DNA of 64,000 bases from Bacteroidales bacterium (GTDB lineage: Bacteria > Bacteroidota > Bacteroidia > Bacteroidales > UBA932), in contig JAFTBU010000010.1 in assembly GCA_017455065.1 (NCBI GenBank), positions 95,028-159,027 of the forward strand, read 5' to 3'. Positions 27,458 to 38,210 of the stretch are shown piece after piece. Made by a program: the position numbers and the translations under genes. The notes under the pieces were generated by a model. That model saw only the letters and a list, made by a program, of their open reading frames with translations. It had not been told where the DNA came from and ran no database searches. Numbering within the stretch: position 1 is the stretch's first letter; every line of letters starts with the position of its first letter.

Positions 27458-27516
27458 ACTAATCCCGTTCAAAATAGAAAGTTTTAAAGAGCATTAATAA
27501 AAATAATTAGTCCCTT

Positions 27517-28131
27517 CTAACAATATAGCCTCATAAAGCTATTTACTTGTCGTAGAAAAAAATTTATCCCGGCCGTCTCGCGCAAATAGGGTTCAATAAA
27601 CGCACTTTTAATTTGAGTGCCAGAAATAGGATTACCGATAAATATTGGATGATTGTCCAGATCGAGTAGAAAGGCATGATAAATAGGATCATCTGGAATA
27701 AAAGGATTATTATGTGCAAACGAGCCGGATTGATCGATATATACTGTCCTATTCGGTGGAAATACTTTTAAGTCATCAATTAATGATTTCCTTGCACCAG
27801 AAGGAGGAGACAATATTACAACCGTCTCAAAGATAGTCTCATTTTCAAGAAGACTGTCTAATTGGTTGAAGTAGCCGAGATTTGTTACTACGCAGCTAGT
27901 GCATTCAGTCGAATCAATATAAAAAACAAGTTTCGGTATTAAATTATCAGATGATATGCCGTAGCTCAATGAATCAGCTTTGACTCGGAGTATATCTTCT
28001 GGAAAAATAATGGCATGTTTCTGAAAATCAGAAATAGTGTTAGCAATTGTAAATACCTTTGGCTTGCATGAAATAAAACTCAACAGGGAACAGATTATTA
28101 ATAGAAAAAGTCGCTTATCTATCGTTGTCAT
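27517..28131 (-). CDS. Thioredoxin-like lipoprotein
   Basis: A 204-residue lipoprotein with signal residues ending in LSFISC (about 18-23). A central segment, VFYIDSTECTSCVV, has the strand followed by CxxC of thioredoxin-fold proteins (Cys97 and Cys100 approximately). Later strands (YHAFLLDLDNHPIFIGNPI) fit the rest of the fold. Proteins like this accompany propeller lipoproteins in Bacteroidales. A periplasmic thiol role is likely, but the partner is unknown. Its start overlaps the end of the propeller gene by 17 bases, so the two are cotranscribed. Base composition is strongly A+T-biased compared with the chromosome around the island. Confidence 0.65.
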   Translation of the reverse strand: MTTIDKRLFLLIICSLLSFISCKPKVFTIANTISDFQKHAIIFPEDILRVKADSLSYGISSDNLIPKLVFYIDSTECTSCVVTNLGYFNQLDSLLENETIFETVVILSPPSGARKSLIDDLKVFPPNRTVYIDQSGSFAHNNPFIPDDPIYHAFLLDLDNHPIFIGNPISGTQIKSAFIEPYLRETAGINFFLRQVNSFMRLYC

Positions 28132-29158
28132 AGTTCATAAGATCAGACAGGCCAAGACGGTAGAACATTGTATCTCCCTTGATGTTTTGGGTGAAGACAT
28201 AGCAATATCCTCCATAAGTATTGATGGAGACAATCTCGTCATCGGTCGAAAACCTGAATACACGGGAACTGTCGGAACCCTTTTTATGTACGGCATAGGC
28301 TACTCCCTCAGGGCTCATAAGGAACTGGAAGGCTATGTATTTCCTATCTTCAGAAAAATTCGATATGTAAGAAGCCTTGCCGTTTGATTCCCTGAAAAGA
28401 TCGAGGGCGTCGTATTCATCTTTGTCATCTCCCAGCACAGGCAGATTCCTGTCACCGAAGTCTATCCTGTACCGCAGGGTGAGGCTGTCCTTTCCTACGG
28501 TATAGACTTCGTTGCGGAAATATCTGACGAACAGAACATCACCATCCTCGGAATACGAAAACGGATAACTCAGCATAAGTCCAGATTTGGTCTTGGAGTC
28601 GCTATGAACGTCGCCTTCGTAGTTGAATTCTGGAGACCAGACTGAAATCTCCTGTGTCGGAACACCCTGAAAAGAGCGTTTGCCGACTACGGTTCCATCC
28701 ATGAGGATTGCGAAGGACTGAAACCTGGGAGTTTCAGTGCTGTAATTGAAAATATGCTCCAGAGAACCTTCAGGAAAATACTTCAAGATCTTGTTACCGG
28801 ATAGGTCGTGTAAGAAGACGCTGCCATTACCTACATTGAAACCCCATAATGAAGAATATTCATTTGCAGCCCTACCGCGCCTGGAGTATGAAACGGGGTC
28901 CTTCCCTGTCTCTGAATCAAAACTCTGTAGAGACTGCGATGAGTGTATATAGACCCTATTGTTCATGAAACATACATGTTCAAAGGCACCAACACCGTCC
29001 TGTGAATCTAAAAATGCAGGGGAGTACCGCCCAAGATCAACTATTATTGATTCTGCACAATCAAAGACTACCGATTCCTTTCCAGCTTGATTGCGGATGC
29101 AGCTGCTGAAGGAGAGTGACAATACAATAAATAATATCAGAAGGGAATATTTATGCAT
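28115..29158 (-). CDS. 6-bladed beta-propeller lipoprotein
   Basis: A 347-residue lipoprotein; the start at 29158 gives MHKYSLLILFIVLSLSFSSC. The mature protein shows the propeller pattern with the SRRGRAANEYSSL segment in the place of the usual GxGPGE turn, and several D/S-rich blade edges. It is related to the proteins at 3460 and 25565, but not closely. It overlaps the thioredoxin-like lipoprotein gene by 17 bases. A TACCTTTG box at 29215-29222 lies upstream. The function of the family is not established. Confidence 0.7.
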   Translation of the reverse strand: MHKYSLLILFIVLSLSFSSCIRNQAGKESVVFDCAESIIVDLGRYSPAFLDSQDGVGAFEHVCFMNNRVYIHSSQSLQSFDSETGKDPVSYSRRGRAANEYSSLWGFNVGNGSVFLHDLSGNKILKYFPEGSLEHIFNYSTETPRFQSFAILMDGTVVGKRSFQGVPTQEISVWSPEFNYEGDVHSDSKTKSGLMLSYPFSYSEDGDVLFVRYFRNEVYTVGKDSLTLRYRIDFGDRNLPVLGDDKDEYDALDLFRESNGKASYISNFSEDRKYIAFQFLMSPEGVAYAVHKKGSDSSRVFRFSTDDEIVSINTYGGYCYVFTQNIKGDTMFYRLGLSDLMNYDNDR

Positions 29159-29214
29159 ATTAGAAATCAATGCAGTAATAACTTTTTAATTGGCATTGCG
29201 TATAAGTTTTTACG

Positions 29215-29222
29215 CAAAGGTA
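29215..29222 (-). promoter_or_regulatory. -7 box of the propeller/thioredoxin-like pair
   Basis: TACCTTTG on the minus strand fits TAnnTTTG and lies 56 bases before the ATG at 29158. No -33 element was recognised. Confidence 0.45.
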
Positions 29223-29330
29223 GTCAGATAGTCTGGAACTGCATCTAACATAAGGAAATGATTATTCATGTTTAATGTGCAGATATTCAATGACATACGC
29301 AGTTAATGAGTTTTTGTTGGCCGGGGAAAT

Positions 29331-30947
29331 CTAACGTGACGCTATCCCCGGCAGTTTGTCAAAGTCTGGATCCCCAAGGGCGTGGACACGTTTCCTAAGA
29401 CGAGAGCGTTTTTCATAGATGTTCTCGCGTGAAGTATCAAGTATTTCCATCATGATATCTGCCTTTATGTCGAGAACGCATAGGCAGAGGAAAACAATCT
29501 CTTGGGGTTTGTCTCCGATTTGCAGCAATCTTATCAGTCTTGAGATGCTTCCGTCAAGTTCCTTGTCTAGAAATGAAACCAGTTCCGCCTCTCCCCGTTT
29601 CATCAGCAAGACATATTTGAAACCCTTTTTCAGCTCCTCTACAGCCTCTTTCTGAGAAATAAGATGATTCTCCAGAGACCAAAGTATGCCATTTACACGA
29701 CCTATTTGCTTGAGACGTCCGATTTTCTCTCCTTCCAAAGACGACAAGATCCGGGCTAGCCGCTCTATTTCGCTGGTGGCTATGTCGTTTTCTCTAACCA
29801 GGCGCCTCTGTTTGAGCCATAGCACTACACCGACGCCAAGCAAGGCCAAGACGATGCCGGCCAAAGAAGCGATGATAGCCGTCCAAATCTGCTTTGAACG
29901 GGCAGCTTCCTGCTCTTTGTAAGATATGATTGCAAATGATACCGGATCGTTTACTACTTCCTGAACGATGGCGACCTCATGGCTTTGCCACTCATTCTTG
30001 TACAGGAAGGCACTCTCGTAATCTGACCTGTGTACCGCTATCCTCTCGAGCCACGTTAGTACGTCCTTTCTGTCCAGTCCTTCGTATCTGCGCAGTTCTT
30101 CAACGATGGCATCTGCGATCCGGGTCTTCCCCAGCAGTTCTGCGGCGTAGGCGTAGGCTCCGGCTTCTTTCGGAGTGAGAGGATACCCCAGTTCGTTCTG
30201 TTTCCTGTTAAGCAGGTCGATTGTCCCCTGCGGGTCTTTCTGTGGCTGCAGTACTTTCATCCTCGCATAATTGGAAGTATAGATTCGTAATGCCTCGGGA
30301 GCGTTTCCCGCATGGGCCAGACCGATCTTGTACAGAGAGTCCGCCAGATTCCATTCATGGCGACTGTGGTGCACAAGGGCGAGCTGGCCGAGAGCTAAAT
30401 CGTAGAGCGGGTCGTCTGTCCGCCTGAAGATTTCGACTCCTTTGGAGGAGTATTCGAATTCTTTGTCTATGTTGTGCAAAACGTTGTAAAGATCGCTGAT
30501 GGACATGTACAACAACCCGATTGCATGGGTGTCTCTCGCTTTGTCTATAAATGATTCCGCACGTGTGAAAGCGACTGCGGCACCTTTATAATCCTTACTG
30601 TAATAAAGAGCGCTTCCTTGATACATCCACATTTTCAAACGTTCGTCCGCCGATCCGTGCCGGTCGTAATAGTGAAGTGCAGGAGCCATTAGCTCAGGAT
30701 CTGTGATGTCACGGTAGGTCTTGTCCATAGCCATGGTTCGGAGCAGAGCGTAGCGGGCGCGCGATGACCTGCTCCTGATCCGGTCAAGGTTAATCTCGTC
30801 CAGAATGACCATGGCGCTGTCCGGCATATCATTCATTAAACTCTCTGCCCGATCCAATATGGGACCCTCTTGCTGTCGACAAGACAGCACAGAAAGGATG
30901 ACGGTCAATAATAATGGGACTCTAAAAAAAAGGCCCTGTTTCATCAT
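29331..30947 (-). CDS. Membrane-anchored TPR protein with C-terminal DNA-binding-like helix-turn-helix
   Basis: A 538-residue protein. A lipoprotein-type signal (LSVLSC, about 18-23) is followed by about 300 residues of TPR-like helix pairs facing the periplasm. One transmembrane helix (IWTAIIASLAGIVLALLGVG, about 353-375) and a coiled coil (about 380-420) come next. The cytosolic end has EIVFLCLCVLDIKADIMMEILDTS and a basic RSRLRKRVH helix, resembling the sigma-4/LuxR-like helix-turn-helix of Bacteroidota TPR regulators. A near-match -7 box (CACCTTTG) precedes it. It probably senses envelope signals and controls the lipoprotein genes downstream; this is inference from order. Confidence 0.65.
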   Translation of the reverse strand: MMKQGLFFRVPLLLTVILSVLSCRQQEGPILDRAESLMNDMPDSAMVILDEINLDRIRSRSSRARYALLRTMAMDKTYRDITDPELMAPALHYYDRHGSADERLKMWMYQGSALYYSKDYKGAAVAFTRAESFIDKARDTHAIGLLYMSISDLYNVLHNIDKEFEYSSKGVEIFRRTDDPLYDLALGQLALVHHSRHEWNLADSLYKIGLAHAGNAPEALRIYTSNYARMKVLQPQKDPQGTIDLLNRKQNELGYPLTPKEAGAYAYAAELLGKTRIADAIVEELRRYEGLDRKDVLTWLERIAVHRSDYESAFLYKNEWQSHEVAIVQEVVNDPVSFAIISYKEQEAARSKQIWTAIIASLAGIVLALLGVGVVLWLKQRRLVRENDIATSEIERLARILSSLEGEKIGRLKQIGRVNGILWSLENHLISQKEAVEELKKGFKYVLLMKRGEAELVSFLDKELDGSISRLIRLLQIGDKPQEIVFLCLCVLDIKADIMMEILDTSRENIYEKRSRLRKRVHALGDPDFDKLPGIASR

Positions 30948-31023
30948 CTTGTAATAAACAAAGGTGAATTGAATAAATAAATGGGAAAAGATGTAAAACT
31001 TGTGTCCTACTATAGACGACGAG

Positions 31024-33168
31024 TTAGTCTTTCCAGACTTTCAGATACTCCTGCAGGGCCCACATTTCGTCGCGGAAGTGGGCTGCTGCTGTGAAGTCCA
31101 GTTCGGCTGCGGACTTGGTCATGCGGCGGCGGTCTTCCTCGATCATCTTTTCGACCTGCTCGCGCGAGAGCGAACGTATCACCGGATCCTGCAGCACTGC
31201 GGCGAGGTCGGCGCGGACGTGCCCTTCGGCGAATGCGGCACCGCTTTCCCTGCGGGAATCGTGGCCGAGGCCCACGGTGACGGTGCCCTTGCCGAGGTCG
31301 GAAGGATTGGGAATATAGACGGGGTCGTCGTAGGAGTTGGGGGCGCTGAAGCGTCCGGTGGTACCTCCGGCGAGGCGGGATGCCAGCACATTCTGGCGTA
31401 TGCCCACCTGCTTCGGAGTGATATGGTGCTGTTTGTTGTATTCTATCTGCTTGGCCCTGCGGCGCTCGGTCTCACGTATGGTCTCCTCCATCGACCGGGT
31501 GACGGTATCAGCGTACATGATTACCAGACCGTTGATGTTGCGGGCGGCGCGCCCGGCGGTCTGGGTGAGGGCGCGGCCTGTCCTGAGGAAGCCCTCCTTG
31601 TCTGCGTCAAGTATGGCCACGAGCGACACCGAGGGGATGTCCAGACCTTCCCTGAGGAGGTTCACTCCGACCAGCACGTCGAACATGCCGTTCTTGAAAT
31701 CCTCTATGATTTCGACCCTTTCGGTGGTCTCCACGTCGGAATGGATGTAGCGTACCCTGACGCCTATCCTCTCCAGATAGCTGTTCAGCTCCTCGGCCAT
31801 CCTCTTGGTGAGCGTGGTCACCAGCACCCTTTCATCGTTCTCGCTGCGCTTGCGTATCTCCTCGACCAGGTCGTCCACCTGGTTCTTGGTGGGCCTGACC
31901 TCGATGGGAGGGTCCAGCAGGCCCGTGGGCCTCACGACTTGCTCCACCACCAGTCCTTCGGACTTCTGGAGTTCGTAATCCGCAGGAGTGGCGCTGACAT
32001 AGACTTTCTGGCCGGTGAGATGCTCGAACTCGTCGAAGGTCAGAGGACGGTTGTCAGCCGCGGCGGGGAGACGGAAACCGTATTCGACCAGCACGGATTT
32101 GCGGCTGTGGTCGCCTCCGTACATGGCGTGAACCTGGGGGAGGGTGACATGGCTCTCGTCCACGAAGGTTATGAAATCCTTGGGGAAATAGTCCAGCAGG
32201 CAGAAAGGCCTCTGTCCAGGCTTGCGCCCGTCGAAATATCTGGAGTAATTTTCTATGCCCGGGCAGTAGCCCATCTCCTTGATCATTTCCAGGTCGTACT
32301 CGACCCTCTGCTTGAGTCTTTTGGCCTCGAGGCCTTTGTCGATGGATTCGAAATACTCCATCTGCCGGACGAGGTCGTCCTGTATCTCGCTCACCGCGGC
32401 AATGCTCCTCTCGCGGGTGGTGACGAAATTGTTGGCGGGATAGATGTTGATCTCATCGATATCCTCGATGCGGGCTCCTGTCACCGGGTCGATTATGGAC
32501 AGGGCGTCCACCTCGTCCCCGAAAAACTCTATCCTCACCGCGTCGTCGGCTCCGGCCAGGTACACGTCCACCGTATCCCCCTTGACCCTGAAGGAACCGC
32601 GGGTGAAATCGGCTTCGGTGCGGCTGTAGAGGGCATCCACCAGCTTGTACAGCAGTCCGGTGAGGCTCCGGGTCTCGCCGCGGCGGACGGTCACGGTCTG
32701 GCTGTGGAAGTCGTCGGGATTGCCTATGCCGTAGAGGCAGGACACCGAAGACACCACGATCACATCCCGTCTGCCGCTCAGCAGCGACGAGGCTGCCGAG
32801 AGGCGGAGCTTCTCGATCTCGTCGTTGATGCTCAGGTCCTTCTCGATGTAGGTGTCAGTGCTGGGGATGTAGGCCTCAGGCTGGTAGTAGTCGTAATAAG
32901 ACACGAAATACTCCACCGCGTTGGCCGGGAAATAGGATTTGAACTCTCCGTACAGCTGTGCCGCCAGGGTCTTGTTGTGACTGAGGATGAGGGCCGGCCT
33001 CTGGAGCCGCTCGATCACATTGGCCATGGTGAAAGTCTTGCCCGATCCCGTCACGCCCAGCAAGCACACGTCGCCTACTCCGGAAGAAAGCGCCGAACAA
33101 AGCTGGTCTATGGCCGAAGGCTGATCTCCCGAAGGCTGGTATTCTGACTGGAGTTTGAAATTCATCAT
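31024..33168 (-). CDS. uvrB: Excinuclease ABC subunit B
   Basis: Damage-verification helicase of nucleotide excision repair; it receives DNA from UvrA and recruits UvrC. The 714 residues include Walker [11 protein letters not shown] (about 38-47), the [12 protein letters not shown] beta-hairpin, FVDESH Walker B, SATPADYE, the late helicase motif QTAGRAARN, and a C-terminal UVR domain. The second ATG at 33165 may be the real start, since the TAAATTTG box (33170-33177) ends one base before the first. The last 63 bases of homology are duplicated at 26748-26810. Confidence 0.95.
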   Translation of the reverse strand: MMNFKLQSEYQPSGDQPSAIDQLCSALSSGVGDVCLLGVTGSGKTFTMANVIERLQRPALILSHNKTLAAQLYGEFKSYFPANAVEYFVSYYDYYQPEAYIPSTDTYIEKDLSINDEIEKLRLSAASSLLSGRRDVIVVSSVSCLYGIGNPDDFHSQTVTVRRGETRSLTGLLYKLVDALYSRTEADFTRGSFRVKGDTVDVYLAGADDAVRIEFFGDEVDALSIIDPVTGARIEDIDEINIYPANNFVTTRERSIAAVSEIQDDLVRQMEYFESIDKGLEAKRLKQRVEYDLEMIKEMGYCPGIENYSRYFDGRKPGQRPFCLLDYFPKDFITFVDESHVTLPQVHAMYGGDHSRKSVLVEYGFRLPAAADNRPLTFDEFEHLTGQKVYVSATPADYELQKSEGLVVEQVVRPTGLLDPPIEVRPTKNQVDDLVEEIRKRSENDERVLVTTLTKRMAEELNSYLERIGVRVRYIHSDVETTERVEIIEDFKNGMFDVLVGVNLLREGLDIPSVSLVAILDADKEGFLRTGRALTQTAGRAARNINGLVIMYADTVTRSMEETIRETERRRAKQIEYNKQHHITPKQVGIRQNVLASRLAGGTTGRFSAPNSYDDPVYIPNPSDLGKGTVTVGLGHDSRRESGAAFAEGHVRADLAAVLQDPVIRSLSREQVEKMIEEDRRRMTKSAAELDFTAAAHFRDEMWALQEYLKVWKD
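31031..31093. repeat. Right copy of the uvrB 3'-end direct repeat
   Basis: This 63-base segment inside uvrB matches 26748-26810 in the same orientation with four mismatches. The repeat ends 7 bases before the end of the uvrB stop codon, so it marks one edge of the island 26811-31030. Confidence 0.85.
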
Positions 33169-33169
33169 A

Positions 33170-33197
33170 CAAATTTAACTATAAAATGCTATCTTTG
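33170..33197. promoter_or_regulatory. Divergent promoters of uvrB and the alarmone operon
   Basis: Minus-strand TAAATTTG (33170-33177) serves uvrB and plus-strand TATCTTTG (33190-33197) serves the RelA/SpoT-domain gene, 5 bases before its ATG. The boxes are 12 bases apart, so occupancy is likely to be exclusive. This ties excision repair and alarmone synthesis to one promoter region. Confidence 0.5.
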
Positions 33198-33202
33198 AAA
33201 CT

Positions 33203-34315
33203 ATGGAAACAGACAGTACAGAAAAATACGGGCTGGATTTGCACTGCACCATGATACTCGACGAGTATCGCGAGATGCTGCCCACCTTTGAACTTATGAA
33301 AACCGTGGTCCTGGACATGCTTCGCAAGGAGCTCTCCGACAGGGGTATCTTCGTCACCGCCGTGGACGCCAGGATCAAGACCGAGGCGAGTCTCGCCGGC
33401 AAGCTGGAGCTCAAGGGTGCCAAGTACAGGACCCTTTCCGACATCACCGACATACTCGGAGCCAGGATCATCACCTTCTACACCGACGACGTGGACAAGA
33501 TCTCCTCCCTGGCCGAAAAGCTCTTCGACATAGACTGGGAGAATTCGGTGGACAAACGCAAGATCCTGGACCTGAACTCTTTCGGCTACCTGTCCCTGCA
33601 CTATATATGCCGCATCCCCAAGACCCTGTTTTTCGACGCTGACCATCCCGAGCTCAACGACTGGCCTTTCGAGCTGCAGATGAGGACCACCCTCCAGCAC
33701 ATGTGGGCCAACATGTACCACGATACGGGCTACAAATCAGGTGTGGAGGTACCCAGGGAGCACCTGCGCAATCTCAGCCGCCTCGCGGGAATGCTGGAGC
33801 TGGCGGACGATGAATTCAGCCGCATCCGCACCAGTATCAACGATTACCGCCGCAAGGTCCAGAACCTCGTGGCCGACGGTAATTTCGAGGAGGTTCCCCT
33901 GAACGGCGACACCTTCAAGAGCTACCTCGAACTCAAGCCCTTCGACAGTCTGAACAAGCGCATCGCCGCCATCAACCAGGCGGAGATACACCAGGCTTCG
34001 ATGCTTTCCTATCTGCAGGTCTTCAAGTTCCTCGGGCTCAATACTCTGGGAGACCTCGACCGCCTCATCAAGGAAGAGGACGGCGACGCCTACAAATATG
34101 CCGTGTACGAGCTCGGACAGACCGACCTCGACATCATCTCCTCCACAGTGGCCCTGCAGTACCTCTGCCTTGTGCGCATACTCAAGAGCGGAGGCGGAGA
34201 AAAGGACCTGGCGTCTTTCTTCGAGATCGTCAACGGAAAGAGTTCGCACAATGAGGCCAGGGCACGCTTCGTGATCCAGTCGGCATCCAATCTACCATTC
34301 ATGAAAAACAAATAG
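33203..34315 (+). CDS. RelA/SpoT-domain alarmone synthetase with C-terminal extension
   Basis: Predicted to transfer pyrophosphate from ATP to a guanine (or adenine) nucleotide. The 370-residue protein has no HD, TGS or ACT domain. The synthetase core (about 45-190) shows ARIKTEASLAGKLELKG, the metal Asp region SDITDILGARII, GYLSLHYI, and FELQMRT followed by HMWANMYHDTGYK, so all core catalytic positions look intact. A helical C-terminal part of about 180 residues has no recognised domain. Two bases separate it from an HD hydrolase-kinase gene, suggesting a synthesis/removal pair. It may be a housekeeping small synthetase or a toxSAS-type toxin. Confidence 0.75.
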   Translation: METDSTEKYGLDLHCTMILDEYREMLPTFELMKTVVLDMLRKELSDRGIFVTAVDARIKTEASLAGKLELKGAKYRTLSDITDILGARIITFYTDDVDKISSLAEKLFDIDWENSVDKRKILDLNSFGYLSLHYICRIPKTLFFDADHPELNDWPFELQMRTTLQHMWANMYHDTGYKSGVEVPREHLRNLSRLAGMLELADDEFSRIRTSINDYRRKVQNLVADGNFEEVPLNGDTFKSYLELKPFDSLNKRIAAINQAEIHQASMLSYLQVFKFLGLNTLGDLDRLIKEEDGDAYKYAVYELGQTDLDIISSTVALQYLCLVRILKSGGGEKDLASFFEIVNGKSSHNEARARFVIQSASNLPFMKNK

Positions 34316-34317
34316 CC

Positions 34318-35748
34318 ATGGCAAACGCTCCTATAGATTCTTCCCTGCTCGACAGGGCGATAGTTTTCGCAGTCAAAGCCCATGCCGGCACTGAGCGCCG
34401 CGGCAAAGGCTATCCCTACATAGTCCATCCCATGGAGGCCGTGGAGATAGTCTCCACCATGACCCCCGACCAGGAGCTCCTGGCGGCAGCCGCCCTCCAC
34501 GATACCATAGAGGATACCGATGTGACCTATGAGGATCTGGAGAAAGAATTCGGCAAGAGAGTAGCGGACCTTGTGGAAGCCGAGTCGGACAAATTCACCT
34601 CAGGGGTCTCCGAAAGCGACAGCTGGCGCAGCCGCAAGCAGGCAGCCATAGACCGCCTGGCCCATGCCCCCTACGAGGCCAAGATGGTGGCCCTGGGAGA
34701 CAAGCTCTCCAACATGAGGGCGATATGGCGCGACTGGACCGTCAAAGGGGACGAGCTGTGGAAAATCTTCCACGCCCCTGGCGGTAAAGCCGACCATGAA
34801 TGGCATTACCGCGGCCTGGCGGCGTCCCTCTCGGACCTCGCCGGCACCTTCGCCTATTCGGAGTTCTGTGAGCTGATAGGCCGGGTCTTCGGGGACAATG
34901 CGCAGTGGTATGCCACGCCCATAAACCTTTCCGGCTACAAGCAGAGCGGCGAAGGCTTCAACGCCGTCACCTACGACAGCCCCGACGGACACAGCCTCGT
35001 GAAGATGTACGATGAGGGCGTCCCCTATACAGTGCCGCAGTCTGAGCTGGACAACAGCTCCAAGATACTCACCCTGGGCATTTCCGTGCCCCGTCCGGGA
35101 AGGCTTGTGACCGACGGCAAGCGCATAGGTGCCGAGTTCGAGAGGATCTCTCCCAAGAAATCATTCTCCAGGGTCATCGCCGACGATCCCGGGAAACTCG
35201 AAGAGACCACCGTCACCTTCGCCCGCATGGCCAAGTCCCTGCATTCAAAGCATTGCAACAAGCATGATTTCCCCTCCATAGCCGCAGTCACGGCCGAAGA
35301 AGTGAAGAATGCAAAATATCTGGATGAAGCCCTCAAGGGCCGTATCCTGGATTTCATAGCCTCAGTGCCCGAGATGGACAGCTGCGTCCACGGAGACCTG
35401 CATATAGGAAATGTCATCACCAATTCCGAGGGATGCTGGTGGATAGACCTGGGCGATTTCGGCTGGGGCAACCCCTTGTTCGACCTGGGCATGTTCCACT
35501 TCGTCACCAAATGCGGCGAAGAAGAGATCATCCAGAGGGTCTTCCACATGGGCAAGGCTATGATAGACCGAGTCTGGGAAGTATTCATGAAAGAGTACTA
35601 CGGAGTGGACAAAAAAGAAGAGCTGGATGAGATAGCCAGGACCCTGACTCCCTTCGCAGCTCTCCGTCTTATCCACTTCAACAGCATCAAAGATGTGATG
35701 GATCCGGGGCTCATGGGCTTCATCGCATCCCAGTTCCCCCCGAAATAG
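34318..35748 (+). CDS. MESH1-like HD alarmone hydrolase fused to an APH-like kinase
   Basis: A 476-residue two-domain protein. Residues 1-175 resemble the stand-alone (p)ppGpp hydrolase MESH1: His37 in YIVHPMEA, His61-Asp62 with IEDT in ALHDTIEDT, and Asp in ALGDKLSNMRAI. All the metal and catalytic positions lost in the long RSH are present. Residues about 190-476 form an aminoglycoside-phosphotransferase-like kinase with SCVHGDLHIGN (catalytic loop, His358) and WIDLGDFGWGNPLFDLG (metal loop). The kinase substrate is unknown. It follows the synthetase by 2 bases and converges on guaA with a 3-base gap. Confidence 0.72.
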   Translation: MANAPIDSSLLDRAIVFAVKAHAGTERRGKGYPYIVHPMEAVEIVSTMTPDQELLAAAALHDTIEDTDVTYEDLEKEFGKRVADLVEAESDKFTSGVSESDSWRSRKQAAIDRLAHAPYEAKMVALGDKLSNMRAIWRDWTVKGDELWKIFHAPGGKADHEWHYRGLAASLSDLAGTFAYSEFCELIGRVFGDNAQWYATPINLSGYKQSGEGFNAVTYDSPDGHSLVKMYDEGVPYTVPQSELDNSSKILTLGISVPRPGRLVTDGKRIGAEFERISPKKSFSRVIADDPGKLEETTVTFARMAKSLHSKHCNKHDFPSIAAVTAEEVKNAKYLDEALKGRILDFIASVPEMDSCVHGDLHIGNVITNSEGCWWIDLGDFGWGNPLFDLGMFHFVTKCGEEEIIQRVFHMGKAMIDRVWEVFMKEYYGVDKKEELDEIARTLTPFAALRLIHFNSIKDVMDPGLMGFIASQFPPK

Positions 35749-35751
35749 GCA

Positions 35752-36711
35752 CTATTCCCATTCGATAGTGGCCTGCGGCTTCGACGAAATGTCGAAGACG
35801 ACCCTGTTGACACCCTTCACGTTGGCGATGATGTCGTGCTGGACCTCGTCCAGAAGCTCCCACGGCAGATGCACCACCTGTGCGGTCACGGCGTCGATGC
35901 TGTTGACAGCGCGCAGTGCGATCACATTGTCATAGGTGCGGCGTCCGTCCTTGATGCCGGTCGTCTGTACGGGGACGAATATGGCTCCTGCCTGCCAGAT
36001 CTTGTCATACCAGCCGCTCTTGCGCAGGGCGGTGATCCAGATGGCGTCGGCCTCCTGGAGTATGGCGATCTTTTCGGGGGTGAGCTCGCCGAGGCAGCGC
36101 ACTCCGAGACCGGGGCCCGGGAAAGGATGCCTTCCGAGCAGATGGGGGTCGAGACCGATGGCGGCGCCGACTTCCCTCACTTCGTATTTGTACAGATACT
36201 TCAGAGGCTCCACGAGACCCAGGTGCATCTCCTCGGGGAGACCGCCCACATTGTGATGGCTCTTGATGGTGCCCTTGTCGGAGTGGGACTCGGCGATGTC
36301 GGGCCAGATGGTGCCCTGGGCCAGCCACTTGGCGTTCTCCACCTTGTGGGCCTCCTCGTCGAACACATCGATGAAGGTCTTGCCTATGGCTTTGCGCTTC
36401 AGCTCGGGATCGGTGATGCCCTTGCATGCGGCGAAGAACCTGTCGGCGGCGCGTACGCCTTTGATGTTGAGGCCCATGCCCTCGTAATGCTTGAGCACGT
36501 CCTCGAATTCATTCTTGCGCAGCAGACCGTGGTCCACGAAGATGCAATGAAGCTGGCGGCCTACCGCCTTGTGGATGAGCATGGCAGTCACGGAAGAGTC
36601 CACTCCTCCGGACAGGCCGAGAATCACGTTGTCCGAACCTACCTGAGCCTTGATCTGGGCTATCTGTTCGTCGATGAACGCCTGGGCGTTTAATTTTTCT
36701 CCGTTGTACAT
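35752..36711 (-). CDS. guaA: GMP synthase ATP-pyrophosphatase subunit (no glutaminase domain)
   Basis: Amidates XMP to GMP using ATP. The 319-residue protein has the PP-loop SGGVDSS at residues 34-40, the [10 protein letters not shown] segment, [11 protein letters not shown] and the C-terminal dimerisation domain ending in [12 protein letters not shown]. The N-terminal class I glutamine amidotransferase domain of the usual bacterial enzyme of about 510 residues is absent. The adjacent guaB leaves no room for it. It thus resembles the archaeal split GuaA subunit. It must use free ammonia or a partner glutaminase encoded elsewhere. It is last in the 11-gene purine operon. Confidence 0.92.
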   Translation of the reverse strand: MYNGEKLNAQAFIDEQIAQIKAQVGSDNVILGLSGGVDSSVTAMLIHKAVGRQLHCIFVDHGLLRKNEFEDVLKHYEGMGLNIKGVRAADRFFAACKGITDPELKRKAIGKTFIDVFDEEAHKVENAKWLAQGTIWPDIAESHSDKGTIKSHHNVGGLPEEMHLGLVEPLKYLYKYEVREVGAAIGLDPHLLGRHPFPGPGLGVRCLGELTPEKIAILQEADAIWITALRKSGWYDKIWQAGAIFVPVQTTGIKDGRRTYDNVIALRAVNSIDAVTAQVVHLPWELLDEVQHDIIANVKGVNRVVFDISSKPQATIEWE

Positions 36712-36712
36712 T

Positions 36713-38203
<1,491 letters not shown>

Positions 38204-38210
38204 TTATAGT

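Larger units (their letters stand above)
26811..31030. other. A+T-rich island between two uvrB 3'-end repeats
   Basis: The unit between the 63-base direct repeats holds four minus-strand genes: a TPR membrane regulator, a propeller lipoprotein, a thioredoxin-like lipoprotein and a lipoprotein of unknown function. It is clearly poorer in G+C than its surroundings, especially over 27400-28130. The repeats place the unit exactly at the uvrB terminus, as in elements that integrate at the 3' end of a gene and restore it. No integrase or transposase is inside. Insertion is an inference from the repeats and base composition. Confidence 0.55.

Noticed and set aside
30959-30966. CACCTTTG on the minus strand as the promoter of the TPR regulator.
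   Set aside because: It differs from the consensus in the first base and lacks a -33 element; it was mentioned but not listed as a site.
26811-31030. Integrase, transposase or terminal inverted repeats inside the island.
   Set aside because: None of the frames there encodes a recombinase, and no inverted repeats were seen at the edges, so it is not called a mobile element despite the flanking repeats.
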